Part shown: piece by piece, positions 8,425-17,443 of the stretch
Layout: each line of letters opens with the position of its first letter
Position numbering within the stretch: the first letter of the stretch is position 1
NCBI GenBank assembly: GCA_903916595.1
Contig: CAIWXI010000075.1
Coordinates: 1-64,000 of the forward strand
Direction of reading: 5' to 3'
From: an uncultured Bacteroidales bacterium
GTDB lineage: Bacteria > Bacteroidota > Bacteroidia > Bacteroidales > FEN-979
DNA length: 64,000 nt
Position numbers and translations under genes: made by a program
Notes under the pieces: generated by a model
Database searches by the model: none
What the model was told of the DNA's origin: nothing
Seen by the model: the letters and a program-made list of their open reading frames with translations, nothing else

Positions 8425-8859
8425 TTATTTAAGATTTACACAAAAGGTATTTATGTTCTTCCCCTTACTGAAGTGATATCTGAATTCATCCACATTCTCG
8501 CGGGCCAGCATGATTCCCAGTCCACCGATAGTTCGTTGTTCAAGAGGGATTGACAATGCTGCCTCATCGGGAATTTTGGATTCCAGCGGATTAAATGGCA
8601 CAGCAGTATCTTCGAGAGTTACAGAAAATACCTTATCATCGGACGATACGGTGATGTCAATGCGACCGTTTTTTATCCCCGATTCGGTGTAGCCATGATT
8701 GATGATGTTCGTGGCAATCTCGTCAACAGCCAGGCTGAGTTTGTAGGTTTTTCCTGAATCTAATCCGAGTGTTCTTCCTGAATCGGAGATGAACTTTCGG
8801 ATTGAACCCAATGAGTCTAAGGTTGCTGTAAATGTTCCGGATACGGTTGTTGTGTTCAT
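8425..8859 (-). CDS. RsbW-like anti-sigma/serine kinase (GHKL ATPase)
   Basis: 144 residues from ATG 8859, which avoids overlap with the STAS gene and follows a GGAG. The N box is DEIATNIINHGY, the G1 box is a modified EDTAVPFNP, and the G2 box is GGLGIML, as in HATPase_c_2 proteins. It should bind and phosphorylate STAS antagonists and may sequester a sigma factor or another target. No general stress sigma factor lies nearby; the only sigma gene in the window is an ECF type at 47941. Confidence 0.9.
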   Translation of the reverse strand: MNTTTVSGTFTATLDSLGSIRKFISDSGRTLGLDSGKTYKLSLAVDEIATNIINHGYTESGIKNGRIDITVSSDDKVFSVTLEDTAVPFNPLESKIPDEAALSIPLEQRTIGGLGIMLARENVDEFRYHFSKGKNINTFCVNLK

Positions 8860-8860
8860 C

Positions 8861-9181
8861 TTACTCCGGGTAATGTTCAACAATGGTAACACTATATATC
8901 AATCCGGTCATTCTGAGAGTTTCAAGCACCTGCTCCTGCGGTTTTACCATAAACAATTTGGCCGCAGTCCCAAGTTTCTGCTTGGCAAAGATGATGACCC
9001 TCAATCCTGCTGATGCCATGAAATCGAGTTGTTCAAAATCCATTACCAGTTCGGATGGGCGTTGGGGAATAACTTTATTGATCTCTTCCATCAATTGTGG
9101 CGCTGTTGAAGAATCCAATTCTCCGGTTAAGGTCAATTTCGCAACATTGTCGAAAGTTTCGGTTTTCACTGAAAAACTCAT
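8861..9181 (-). CDS. STAS-domain anti-sigma factor antagonist
   Basis: 106 residues, a single STAS domain. The phosphorylatable serine region is LDFMASAGLRV (about 50-60). It would be phosphorylated by the RsbW-like kinase and reactivated by the SpoIIE-type phosphatase encoded downstream. The gene has a perfect Shine-Dalgarno sequence, which is rare in this window, and is tightly followed by the kinase gene (one base between stop and start). Confidence 0.92.
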   Translation of the reverse strand: MSFSVKTETFDNVAKLTLTGELDSSTAPQLMEEINKVIPQRPSELVMDFEQLDFMASAGLRVIIFAKQKLGTAAKLFMVKPQEQVLETLRMTGLIYSVTIVEHYPE

Positions 9182-9188
9182 TTTATTT

Positions 9189-9196
9189 CCTCCTTT
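9189..9196 (-). promoter_or_regulatory. Strong Shine-Dalgarno site of the STAS gene
   Basis: AAAGGAGG on the minus strand, seven bases before the ATG at 9181. Comparable AAAGGAG sites precede the genes starting at 13541 (13550-13556) and 17031 (17040-17046). Most other genes in the window have none, as is usual in Bacteroidota. Confidence 0.8.
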
Positions 9197-9216
9197 ACTT
9201 TATGTGAACATTAGCT

Positions 9217-11346
9217 TTATTTTTCTTTCCCGATAAGAATAATTATGGACCGGGGTCCTACTAAAAAACTTTGCTGGTTTTCTATGCAGGGTTCATGAGA
9301 TAATTGATGAAAATCGAATGGTGCCGGCATGTCTGTATTTACCGAGATATGCCAGTATTTGTCGTGTGGCAACCGGGGCAGCTCAAAAGAGAGAGCTTCC
9401 CAGTACATGTTCATGGCAACATATACGGTATCATCAGATAGATTTCCATTTTTTGCATAACTCCCGTCAAGCATGAACGCAAAAACCCTGCCCGCACCCG
9501 ATAAATCGGCCTGCCAGGGTTTGGTTCCATGAAGTGAAATATCCGTATAACCCGTGTTCATGTAGTCGGAACCTCTGAAATGTTCTTTGTTTCTGAGTAC
9601 CGGATGACAACGCCGGAAATTGATAATATGTTTAATAAAATTATAAAGTCCGGCATTCGTTTCGATTAAGTTCCAGTCAAGCCAGTTGAGTTCATTATCA
9701 TGACAATAGGTGTTATTATTCCCATGTTGGGTGCGGCCCATTTCATCGCCCATCAGGATCATCGGTACGCCCTGGCTTACCATGAGCATGGTCATCGCGT
9801 TTTTTATCTGTTTTTGCCTCAGAGTATTAATAAAGATATCGTCGGTTTCTCCTTCAAATCCGCAATTCCAACTATCGTTTTCGTTGTTGCCATCCATATT
9901 GTTTTCGCCATTGGCTTCATTGTGCTTCTGGTTATATGATACCATATCGTACAGTGTAAAACCATCGTGACAGCTTATAAAATTTATACCCGCGTTGGCT
10001 CCCCTTTTACTATACATCTCGGGCGATCCCTGGATCCTTTCTGAAAAATCAGCCACCACACCTGCATCTCCTTTCAGAAATTTGCGAATTGTATCGCGGT
10101 ACATCCCGTTCCATTCGGCCCATCGCCCATAAGCAGGGAAGGTGCCCACCTGGTATAAACCACCGGCATCCCATGCTTCAGCAATGAGTTTGCATTTCGC
10201 CAGTATCGGGTCATGCGCGAGTGATTCAAGAAGAGGCGGATTGTTTAACGGACTCCCGTCCTGCGCACGCCCGAGGATTGCAGCAAGATCGAACCTGAAT
10301 CCATCAATATGATATTCCGACACCCAATACCTCAAACAATCTCTGACCATGCTGCGCACAACAGGATGGTTGCAATTAAGTGTATTTCCTGTTCCTGAGA
10401 AGTTAAAATAATAACCCTCGGGTGTGAGCATATAATATGTTTTATTGTCGATTCCCTTGAATGAGATGGAGGGGCCGCGATGATCGCCTTCAGCGGTATG
10501 ATTAAATACCACATCAAGCATTATCTCAATACCATGTTTGTGCAGTTGTTTTATCAGGGTTTTTAATTCGTCAACCTGCATACCGTATTTTCCCATTGCA
10601 GCGTACCCCGATTTCGGTGAAAAGAAGTTCAGGGTACTGTATCCCCAATAATTAACAAGCAGCTCACCGGTTACCGGATCTTTCTTACTGTGCTCAAATT
10701 CGTCAAACTCAAATATGGGCATCAGTTCCAGGCAATTGATACCCAGTTCAAGCAGGTATTGAATTTTTTCATTGATGCCTGCAAATGTACCGGGGTGCTT
10801 TACTCCTGAAGATGGACTTTTGGTAAAACTTCTCACATGCATTTCGTAGATAATGAGATCTTCGAACGGAATTTGAAGTGGTTTGTCATCTTCCCAGTCG
10901 AAATCTTCAAAAACCAGGCGGGAACGAAAGGGGTACAATTTATCAGGCTTGGGCTGTTCAAGCCAAACCTCTCTTCCCCCGATCGCTTTTGCGTACGGAT
11001 CGGAGAGGATATTATTTTTATCGAAACGATGTCCGGCTGCCGGATCAAACGGGCCATCCATCCGGTAACCATATTCAAGATTTTCGGTGTCCAGATCAAA
11101 AACGATCATCGAATAAACATTCCCGATCATGAAATGTTCGGGGAAAGGGATTTCGGCAAATGGCAGGCTGGCGTTTTTTTTAAATAATACAAGCGAACAT
11201 GAAGTAGCCGCAGCGGAGTATATCGAAAAATTAACCCCATGAGAGACTATGCTTGCACCAAACGGCAGAACATGCCCTTTCCTGTATTTAATCCCATCGC
11301 ATTCATGCGTGGGATAATAGTCGATTCTGGTATCTATTTCAGCCAT
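9217..11346 (-). CDS. glgX: Glycogen-debranching enzyme / isoamylase (GlgX-like)
   Basis: 709 residues from ATG 11346. GH13 enzyme that hydrolyses alpha-1,6 branches. An N-terminal CBM48-like domain (VNFSIYSAAATSCSL) is followed by the GH13 barrel with DVVFNHTAEG (region I), GFRFDLAA (region II, nucleophile Asp), IAEAWDAGG (region III, acid Glu) and ISCHDGFTL (region IV, Asp). It lies between two STAS genes in what looks like one operon, overlapping the upstream STAS frame only in its untranslated 5' part. This suggests that branched-glucan use is coupled to the stress module. Confidence 0.93.
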   Translation of the reverse strand: MAEIDTRIDYYPTHECDGIKYRKGHVLPFGASIVSHGVNFSIYSAAATSCSLVLFKKNASLPFAEIPFPEHFMIGNVYSMIVFDLDTENLEYGYRMDGPFDPAAGHRFDKNNILSDPYAKAIGGREVWLEQPKPDKLYPFRSRLVFEDFDWEDDKPLQIPFEDLIIYEMHVRSFTKSPSSGVKHPGTFAGINEKIQYLLELGINCLELMPIFEFDEFEHSKKDPVTGELLVNYWGYSTLNFFSPKSGYAAMGKYGMQVDELKTLIKQLHKHGIEIMLDVVFNHTAEGDHRGPSISFKGIDNKTYYMLTPEGYYFNFSGTGNTLNCNHPVVRSMVRDCLRYWVSEYHIDGFRFDLAAILGRAQDGSPLNNPPLLESLAHDPILAKCKLIAEAWDAGGLYQVGTFPAYGRWAEWNGMYRDTIRKFLKGDAGVVADFSERIQGSPEMYSKRGANAGINFISCHDGFTLYDMVSYNQKHNEANGENNMDGNNENDSWNCGFEGETDDIFINTLRQKQIKNAMTMLMVSQGVPMILMGDEMGRTQHGNNNTYCHDNELNWLDWNLIETNAGLYNFIKHIINFRRCHPVLRNKEHFRGSDYMNTGYTDISLHGTKPWQADLSGAGRVFAFMLDGSYAKNGNLSDDTVYVAMNMYWEALSFELPRLPHDKYWHISVNTDMPAPFDFHQLSHEPCIENQQSFLVGPRSIIILIGKEK

Positions 11347-11351
11347 AAAAA

Positions 11352-11681
11352 TCAAAATGAGTTAAGCGCATCGGCTTTGTTTTGAAAAATTTCGAAGAAA
11401 TTAATGAAGCCGGTAAGCGCCATAATATCTTTTATCTCATCAGATACCCCCGATAAAATAACTTTCCCGTTTCTTGATTTAATTTGCCGGTAAATCAATA
11501 GCAGCATTCTCAAACCAGCGCTGGAAACGAAATCGACTTCCGACAAGTCCAGCAGAACGTTGGTTGCTTCAGCCACTCTTTCATATAAATTAACTTGAAT
11601 ATCACCGGCTGTATTGCTGTCGATACTTCCCTCGATTGCAATGATCAGAATATTCCCGGCAGTTGTATAAATTACATTCAT
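11352..11681 (-). CDS. Second STAS-domain antagonist
   Basis: 109 residues, a single STAS domain with VLLDLSEVDFVSSAGLRML (about 40-58), including the serine expected to be phosphorylated. It is more similar to bacterial RsbV than the STAS protein at 8861. It lies five bases upstream of the debranching-enzyme start and 12 bases after the epimerase gene. Two antagonists with one kinase and one phosphatase suggest either two outputs or a redundant pair. Confidence 0.92.
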   Translation of the reverse strand: MNVIYTTAGNILIIAIEGSIDSNTAGDIQVNLYERVAEATNVLLDLSEVDFVSSAGLRMLLLIYRQIKSRNGKVILSGVSDEIKDIMALTGFINFFEIFQNKADALNSF

Positions 11682-11693
11682 AATTCAATGGTG

Positions 11694-13541
11694 TTAAGTA
11701 CGATAGTGATCCAGCCAGGTTTTTGGCGATATTTTTACTTTCACCCTTATCTGATTGCCGGTTTCAGGTAACTGAACGGTCAGCTTGTCTGCATCGAAGT
11801 TGGTGTAAGGTTTATCATCTATAAAGCACTCTTCAATAACAACACTGTCGGGAGGAAGAATATCAGGAGAAACATGAAGTATGTTATCCTTAAATCCGTT
11901 GGGATATGGTTTGAAGTACAAATACAGTGGTTGTTTGGCAATCAGCAGGTTTATATAGGTAGCCGACAGGTAGCAGAGTTCCATACTATGGTACGCGCTC
12001 ATCGAGTGACTTCCTTTGAACCGTTCGTTGCCTAACAGATAAGGCAGGCCATTGGCCAGTGTGTTGAAATAGACGCCCCCATCATCGCAATCAAGAAAAA
12101 AAGCATTATAAAAGGCTGCCACTTCACGGGCGCATTTGTTATATTCGTCATCCTTCAGAATTCCAAATAAAATAAGATATGCAAGGATGGCTTGCTCCTG
12201 TTGCCACCAGGCTTTTCGGTCATGCCAAACAAAACGGTGATGCCTGCCATCGGGTTTGAGCACTCTTTCCACCATATCGTACCAGCCGCCTCGCTGTCTG
12301 TCGCATCCGGCTCCGGGCATGATCTCAGCAATTTTGCGGGCGAATTCGACGTACTCTTTTTTTGGTTTCAGCGATTGCATCCTCATCAGGTTCCATGCGA
12401 TCTTCAGGTTATGACCAACAACAGCCCTGTTCTGCTGCCAGCCCCATGACTGGTCTTTGCTCCAGTCTTCAAAGAATTTCTCCTGGACGAAAGGAGAGTT
12501 CTCATAGTCGGGGAAATATTTTGTGATAGTGTCAAAAGTGTATTCAAGGAACTTAGCATACCTGGGATCTTCAGTAGCTAAATACAGATTAATGAGATAT
12601 GCAGGAGCATGGTCGCCGACAGAATTCCAGTTTTTGCGTGCGCGGTTGTGTGCAAGCGATTCTGCCCGCGGGTCGAGAGTTATTGGGTCGATATGTGAAA
12701 AATACCCTTCGCCTTTTTCATCTTTATAGAATTTGTCAAAAAGGTCAATTGTTTTTTCGATGTCGGAAATTATTTTTGGATCTCCTGTAATTCTGTATGT
12801 TTGGGTGGGTCCGGCAAGGGCGTATATCTGCTCATACATCGGGATTGAATCGTAATCATCGCCAAATTCCGAGGTAAGAAGTTTTGTCTCTTTTTCACCC
12901 TCCACCTTTAATCCGTGATACCAATAAACAATATCTTCATCTTTATCATAAAACCGCATATGGTCGCGCAGATAGTTGGTGCCTTTTTCAGCGCCTTCCA
13001 GAAACTCATCTTTACCTGTTAACAAGTAGGCTGAAGCAAGCCCGAAAATCATTCGTGAAATGGTATCTGTTTCCTGCAGGTAATCGCCTTTCTTTTCTCC
13101 GCCAAGGTGAAGGAATGTACGATATTTTTCATAATCAATATTTTCCTGCGGAAAGTTAAATTGCCATTTCAGGTAGCTGTTGCCAATTGAATTGATTTGC
13201 CTGATCCACCAGTCGGGTTCCTCATGCCGGTATATTCCGGGGCCTTCACCGGGGAATACCAGCGACTGGGCTTCAAACCGGGAATGATCTTCGTTGCCGG
13301 GATAAAATGATCCGTAAGCAAATACAAACTGCCGTGGCAGTGCAAGAAGAGAATACATCCTCCCGGTTGCATCCTGGTAAGGCTCGTCGAGGTTCCTGGC
13401 CCTTCGGGCATAGGTATTTTCGGTAAGAAATATTTTGAACTCCCTGTCGTCAGAAGTTTTCAGCGAGAACCATTTTTCCTTTAAGTTAAAGTCGGAAACA
13501 TATCCTGCAATGGTGTCGGAAAATGTAAAATTGATTTCCAT
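11694..13541 (-). CDS. AGE-family (N-acylglucosamine 2-epimerase-like) protein
   Basis: 615 residues, longer than the usual 400. An N-terminal beta-rich extension of about 130 residues precedes an (alpha/alpha)6 barrel. Barrel landmarks: GHNLKIAWNL, WWQQEQAILAYL, GGVYFNT and KGSHSMSAYHSMEL, resembling AGE and cellobiose/mannose 2-epimerases and isomerases. The glutamate often found after GH is absent (NLK), so the substrate or chemistry may differ. No signal peptide. It opens the epimerase-STAS-debranching-STAS-RsbW-phosphatase group and has its own Shine-Dalgarno and a possible -7 box. Confidence 0.8.
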   Translation of the reverse strand: MEINFTFSDTIAGYVSDFNLKEKWFSLKTSDDREFKIFLTENTYARRARNLDEPYQDATGRMYSLLALPRQFVFAYGSFYPGNEDHSRFEAQSLVFPGEGPGIYRHEEPDWWIRQINSIGNSYLKWQFNFPQENIDYEKYRTFLHLGGEKKGDYLQETDTISRMIFGLASAYLLTGKDEFLEGAEKGTNYLRDHMRFYDKDEDIVYWYHGLKVEGEKETKLLTSEFGDDYDSIPMYEQIYALAGPTQTYRITGDPKIISDIEKTIDLFDKFYKDEKGEGYFSHIDPITLDPRAESLAHNRARKNWNSVGDHAPAYLINLYLATEDPRYAKFLEYTFDTITKYFPDYENSPFVQEKFFEDWSKDQSWGWQQNRAVVGHNLKIAWNLMRMQSLKPKKEYVEFARKIAEIMPGAGCDRQRGGWYDMVERVLKPDGRHHRFVWHDRKAWWQQEQAILAYLILFGILKDDEYNKCAREVAAFYNAFFLDCDDGGVYFNTLANGLPYLLGNERFKGSHSMSAYHSMELCYLSATYINLLIAKQPLYLYFKPYPNGFKDNILHVSPDILPPDSVVIEECFIDDKPYTNFDADKLTVQLPETGNQIRVKVKISPKTWLDHYRT

Positions 13542-13581
13542 GTCAAATTCTCCTTTATTTTTTATGGTTGATTTATTGATT

Positions 13582-13589
13582 CAAAATTA
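13582..13589 (-). promoter_or_regulatory. Possible -7 box upstream of the epimerase operon
   Basis: TAATTTTG on the minus strand, about 40 bases before the ATG at 13541, matches TAnnTTTG. No TTG is correctly spaced upstream. It could divide the long gene row into two transcripts. Confidence 0.35.
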
Positions 13590-13622
13590 ACAATGTTTTC
13601 AATAATGACCTTCCTGAATGAA

Positions 13623-14843
13623 TTATTGAGTTTTTTGCAGATGTGATGTAAGCCAGAGGTGCAATCCCTGAGTTGCCGGGATGAACAAGATAACAACCAG
13701 CGCACCCAGAAGCATAACTGTATTGAAGAAGCTGCCCCAGATGCCGACACTGATAGCTAAGAATGCTGCGATGATTTTATAAATAAATAACTGCCGGTTA
13801 TTTTTTTTATGAAATTTAATAACCCTGTAGTGATGATCACTGTTTTCAGAGACAAGTCCAATCAGAGCAGTGATCAGTAATATGCCTGCAACGGCTCCGC
13901 ACAGCAGCCAGTGAACAGACAAAGGAACAAGCTGCGTTTGTGATGCTGATACAAGAGCCAGTATTCCCGCTCCGACAGCGGTGATACAAAAAGCCAGAGG
14001 CAGATGCAGATAGCTCCAGCTTAATATATACCAAACGTTTCGCTTGAAAATCCGGTACATCACATGATCAATGTAAAGCCACCACAGGAGAAAAGAAATG
14101 CAAAGACCCAGTGCGCAATAAATACCGGTAAGTAAAGTGAATTCTTCATTTGCAGCAAGCCCGTTAACAGAGCCGATAACAGTTTCACCAATGGTAAGAA
14201 TGATTAATAATCCAAACCTTTCCGGAATATGTGAAGCGCTGATCTTTGGCAGTCTGGCCTGTATGCTCAGCGTTGCCAGCGGAGTGAGCATTTCGATGAG
14301 CAAACCCGTTCCCCAAAAGAAATATTTGCCGGGCGCAGGAACAAAAACTGATGCAACCCAAAGGGCTACAGATATCATAAACCCAGCAGTAAAAATGTAT
14401 GCAAGTTTACTTTCAAGCTTGCTTTCTCCGGCTGTCAGCCAAAGATAAATTATCAGCAGCCTTGAAAAAATGTAGGATAACGCGAAAATATTTGCTTTGT
14501 CTCCAATGGCAGAATGTATCGAAAAGGCCAGTCCAGCCATGGGTATCATACATATGAAAATAAAAATTCTGTGGCGGATATCATTCACTTCATACCTCTC
14601 ATTATAATAGGTAATGCTGTTCCATATCCACCAGGCGGGAATAAACAGAAAAATAAAAATGCCAACGCCTTCGAAGGTCGGATGCCTGAACAGGTAGTGA
14701 GACAACTGGGACAAAACAGTCACGAACATGAGATCATAAAAAAGTTCAAGCCACGAAGCTTTTCTTTCTTTGTCGATGTTTTCGTCGGTCCTGATCTTTG
14801 GCTTTTGCCACCAGATATGCTTCCCTTGTCTGAAAACCTTCAT
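13623..14843 (-). CDS. ltrA: Low-temperature-requirement A (LtrA) family membrane protein
   Basis: 406 residues with about ten predicted transmembrane helices. The N-terminal landmark WLELFYDLMFVTVLSQLSH, carrying the ELFYDL signature, identifies the LtrA family, whose biochemical role is unknown. It abuts the VOC gene with no gap (stop 14844, start 14843), so the two are certainly co-transcribed. Presence of a polytopic membrane protein suggests that the cluster may export or import a metabolite; this is inference only. Confidence 0.9.
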   Translation of the reverse strand: MKVFRQGKHIWWQKPKIRTDENIDKERKASWLELFYDLMFVTVLSQLSHYLFRHPTFEGVGIFIFLFIPAWWIWNSITYYNERYEVNDIRHRIFIFICMIPMAGLAFSIHSAIGDKANIFALSYIFSRLLIIYLWLTAGESKLESKLAYIFTAGFMISVALWVASVFVPAPGKYFFWGTGLLIEMLTPLATLSIQARLPKISASHIPERFGLLIILTIGETVIGSVNGLAANEEFTLLTGIYCALGLCISFLLWWLYIDHVMYRIFKRNVWYILSWSYLHLPLAFCITAVGAGILALVSASQTQLVPLSVHWLLCGAVAGILLITALIGLVSENSDHHYRVIKFHKKNNRQLFIYKIIAAFLAISVGIWGSFFNTVMLLGALVVILFIPATQGLHLWLTSHLQKTQ

Positions 14844-15257
14844 TTATTTATCCTTATATCCCTGACTTATTTCAACTATATTTCCTTCCGGATCTTTTAC
14901 CCAGACAGTTTTCCATCCCCTGGTGAAATCATCGAACGCCATTGGTCCCAGGGTGATGATGGCATCACTTCCCATCTCTTTCAGCTTTTCGTCAACATCC
15001 TCTACCGTGAATGCAATATGCCGCAGGCCGGGGTAATGAGGTCCGTCGCCATCTGCAAAAGGGACCGGCCGTTCTTCGTCTATCGAAAAAACTTCAAAAT
15101 AAAAACCATCTTCGTTTTTCAGGAAAAGAAGTTCTTTACCTTCCCCCAGAGCAATGGTTCTTGCTCTTTTAAATCCGAAATATTTAGAATAAAATTCTTC
15201 AAATTTCTTCTGGTTCCTGCAGGTAACTCCAATGTGGAAGAATGAAGTCTTTATCAT
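14844..15257 (-). CDS. VOC-superfamily (glyoxalase/dioxygenase fold) protein
   Basis: 137 residues, one VOC unit: FFHIGVTCRN at the start with the first metal His, LRHIAFTVEDVDE in the middle, and VWVKDPEGNIVEISQ with the terminal Glu. The arrangement HIG, HIAF, EI fits a metal-binding lactoylglutathione-lyase-like or related lyase. In this cluster of DJ-1-type proteins it may act on a reactive carbonyl compound, but the substrate cannot be read from the sequence. Confidence 0.88.
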   Translation of the reverse strand: MIKTSFFHIGVTCRNQKKFEEFYSKYFGFKRARTIALGEGKELLFLKNEDGFYFEVFSIDEERPVPFADGDGPHYPGLRHIAFTVEDVDEKLKEMGSDAIITLGPMAFDDFTRGWKTVWVKDPEGNIVEISQGYKDK

Positions 15258-15267
15258 AAGGAATTAT

Positions 15268-15837
15268 TTATTTTTCAGATAACAGTTCAATAATTTTTTT
15301 TGCAAAAAAATGAGCATGGCCTCCGGAACGCGCTGTAACAAGGTCTCCGTCTACTACAACATCATCATTGGTATAAATGGCGCCATATGCCCTGGCATCG
15401 CCAACAAGATTATTATGGCAAACCAGTTTGCGTCCTTTCACCAGTCCGGCAGCAGGAGCTACAAGCCACAAGCCATGGCAGATAATTCCTTTAAGGATAT
15501 TTTTTTCAGCGAATGCACGTTTTAAAAATTCCACTGCCGGTGGAAGTATTGTTACATCTTCTGTCCAGCGCAAACGGTCAGATACCATACCTGATGGTAC
15601 GATGATCGCTGAGTAACTTCTGAGTTCTTCGTCGCTCATATTTTCAAAAGTCTCTGAACATTCCATGGGAACTTTATATTCATGACCTTGAAAAGTCAGC
15701 CGTTCCTGTCCCCATAAACGTGAAAGAAAATGCACTTCAGCTCCTTCTTCGGGAAACCGGTATTTGTAATAAAAGATTTCATTTTCGTAAAAATCAGATT
15801 CGAAAAGAATTCCTATTTTTTTGCCTTGTAGTTTCAT
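15268..15837 (-). CDS. DJ-1/PfpI-family protein
   Basis: 189 residues, single DJ-1/PfpI domain. The nucleophile elbow IICHGLWLVAP has the family Cys followed by His (about 119-120), and the N-terminal strand GILFESDFYENE provides the acidic partner. PfpI relatives act as glyoxalase III, deglycase or protease-like enzymes. It is one of three such proteins here but belongs to a different subgroup from those at 16276 and 19966. Confidence 0.9.
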   Translation of the reverse strand: MKLQGKKIGILFESDFYENEIFYYKYRFPEEGAEVHFLSRLWGQERLTFQGHEYKVPMECSETFENMSDEELRSYSAIIVPSGMVSDRLRWTEDVTILPPAVEFLKRAFAEKNILKGIICHGLWLVAPAAGLVKGRKLVCHNNLVGDARAYGAIYTNDDVVVDGDLVTARSGGHAHFFAKKIIELLSEK

Positions 15838-15846
15838 ATCATTTTA

Positions 15847-16248
15847 TTAAAACTCAATTATTTTACCGGATATCTGATCCAGGAATGGTTTAAAAGGTTT
15901 TGAATCGTGAAAGTTCGACATATAGACAATCTTGCCGTTTTCAATCCTGAAGTAATTCATTACTCCGCATTCAATAGGTAAATCAGGGAATTTGGCCGCA
16001 ATGGCTGAAATATGCGAAACTACAGCTGCTTCATTGTCTTCAATGATGATATGCCCTGGATTGTTCTGAAATTTTCTGTAGGCCTGTCCCATGCCGTCCA
16101 TCATCACACGGAGTATTGCCAGCGTTTCGATATGTCCTGCCAATTGTTCATCCATTATCATGTCTTCCGCAAAAAGATCGCACCATTTTTTCCAGTTGCC
16201 GCTGTTGGCATATTCATAGTACAGCTCTATGATCTCTTTTGTTGTCAT
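15847..16248 (-). CDS. NTF2-like (SnoaL-type) small protein
   Basis: 133 residues. Opens with an IIELYYEYANSGNWKKWCDLFAEDMIM helix-strand pattern and ends with MNYFRIENGKIVYMSNFHDS, the usual NTF2-like cone with a polar pocket. Members are ketosteroid isomerases, cyclases, dehydratases or non-catalytic binders. It is one of four NTF2-like proteins in this cluster, too different from each other to be a recent tandem duplication. Confidence 0.82.
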   Translation of the reverse strand: MTTKEIIELYYEYANSGNWKKWCDLFAEDMIMDEQLAGHIETLAILRVMMDGMGQAYRKFQNNPGHIIIEDNEAAVVSHISAIAAKFPDLPIECGVMNYFRIENGKIVYMSNFHDSKPFKPFLDQISGKIIEF

Positions 16249-16275
16249 CTGAATTTAATGAAATTTTTGTACAAA

Positions 16276-17031
16276 CTATTCAAGCACTTCCACCAATTTA
16301 TTTCCAAAAGCAATTGAAGATTCGACAGAGAGCCCTGTTACGAATGGATGATCGTATATGCATTGTGGCTTTTCCCTGTTTGCGGTGAAGTCGGAATAAA
16401 CTTTTCCATGAGGACCTACGGCATCTTCAACGATCACTACCAGCGGGAATGCAAATCCCTGAGTCACCAGATCAGTTCCGGGGTTTTCTTTGCTGGCCCT
16501 GTATAAAAGATAAGGCAGGGGTCCTGTAAAATCCCATTCGCGCGGATGGGCAACAACATTTTTTCCGTAAATGATGCTGCGGTGAAATATGTCAGTATCT
16601 CTTGCCCAGACGAATGTGCCGACGGCATAACATAAAGCACCTAATATTTTTCCGGCTTTCCACGCATTCACGCAAAGGGCGTGAACAAAGGGATTCCCGA
16701 CAAGGTCAAGGGCAGCACCAGGTCCGCCGACAATTACAAGCGCATCGTAATCTTCCATTTTCGCATCTTCAATTTTTATGGGTTCATTCCATTCGCCTGT
16801 ATCCAGGATCTGGATGATGCGGTCAACAACTTCAGGTGGATTCACATGATAGTTTTGCAAGGGATCAACGAAATCCTTGTCAACACTTAACATATGAGGC
16901 AGGGGAACGATGCCTTTAGGGGTTGCCAGGGTCAGTGTGTGACCGGCTTTGTTTAGTGCATCCCATGGTGCCTGGAGTTCTTCGCCCCAGAGCCCGGTAT
17001 TTGATGCCAGGATTAAAATTTTTTTTGCCAT
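16276..17031 (-). CDS. DJ-1/PfpI-family protein, Hsp31-like size
   Basis: 251 residues. The domain begins KILILASNTGLWGEEL, contains DALVIVGGPGAALDL, and has the elbow GALCYAVGTFVWA with the predicted nucleophile Cys (about 132). It resembles the 276-residue protein at 19966 in order of motifs and in a shared late segment (VEDAVGPHGKVYSDF versus LTDAVGPEGQYHGNF), so the two are paralogues flanking the ThDP enzyme region. A strong AAAGGAG site lies eight bases before the ATG. Confidence 0.88.
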   Translation of the reverse strand: MAKKILILASNTGLWGEELQAPWDALNKAGHTLTLATPKGIVPLPHMLSVDKDFVDPLQNYHVNPPEVVDRIIQILDTGEWNEPIKIEDAKMEDYDALVIVGGPGAALDLVGNPFVHALCVNAWKAGKILGALCYAVGTFVWARDTDIFHRSIIYGKNVVAHPREWDFTGPLPYLLYRASKENPGTDLVTQGFAFPLVVIVEDAVGPHGKVYSDFTANREKPQCIYDHPFVTGLSVESSIAFGNKLVEVLE

Positions 17032-17077
17032 TTTTTTATCTCCTTTATATTAATTTATATGTGATTTGATCTTATTT

Positions 17078-17419
17078 TTATTTTAGTCCGGAATAATGCC
17101 TGAAGATTTTTCCGTCTTTGAGAAACAACGCATCATATACTTTGGCTTCCCCGTTTGCAGTGTTTATGGTGGCTTCAAGGAAAATGCTGTCATCAGTGAT
17201 AGCCAGTTTTTCAGTTGAAACAAAACCTCTGTATACATATTTCATGTAATCGCCCAGTTGTTTTTTCAGCGCTTCTTTTCCTTTCACATAAATGGGTTCC
17301 GGGGCCACAAAGAGGATCATCATGGCGTCATCATGATAATCATGATCAACAAGTGCGTCGGCATCATTATTGGCTAAAAGCGATAAATGGTTTTCGTAAA
17401 ATCCCTGGTTTGTCATCAT
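17078..17419 (-). CDS. NTF2-like small protein
   Basis: 113 residues. Begins with an NHLSLLANNDADALVDHDYHDDA helix and ends KVYDALFLKDGKIFRHYSGLK, the typical last two strands of SnoaL-like folds. ATG at 17419 is used; a second ATG follows immediately. Lies 24 bases after the NTF2-like gene at 17444. Confidence 0.82.
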   Translation of the reverse strand: MMTNQGFYENHLSLLANNDADALVDHDYHDDAMMILFVAPEPIYVKGKEALKKQLGDYMKYVYRGFVSTEKLAITDDSIFLEATINTANGEAKVYDALFLKDGKIFRHYSGLK

Positions 17420-17443
17420 ATCATTTTTTATGTTTTGATCATT

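Noticed and set aside
14514-15245. 243-codon plus-strand open frame
   Set aside because: Antisense to the VOC and LtrA genes, both clearly real; crosses their junction without any domain.
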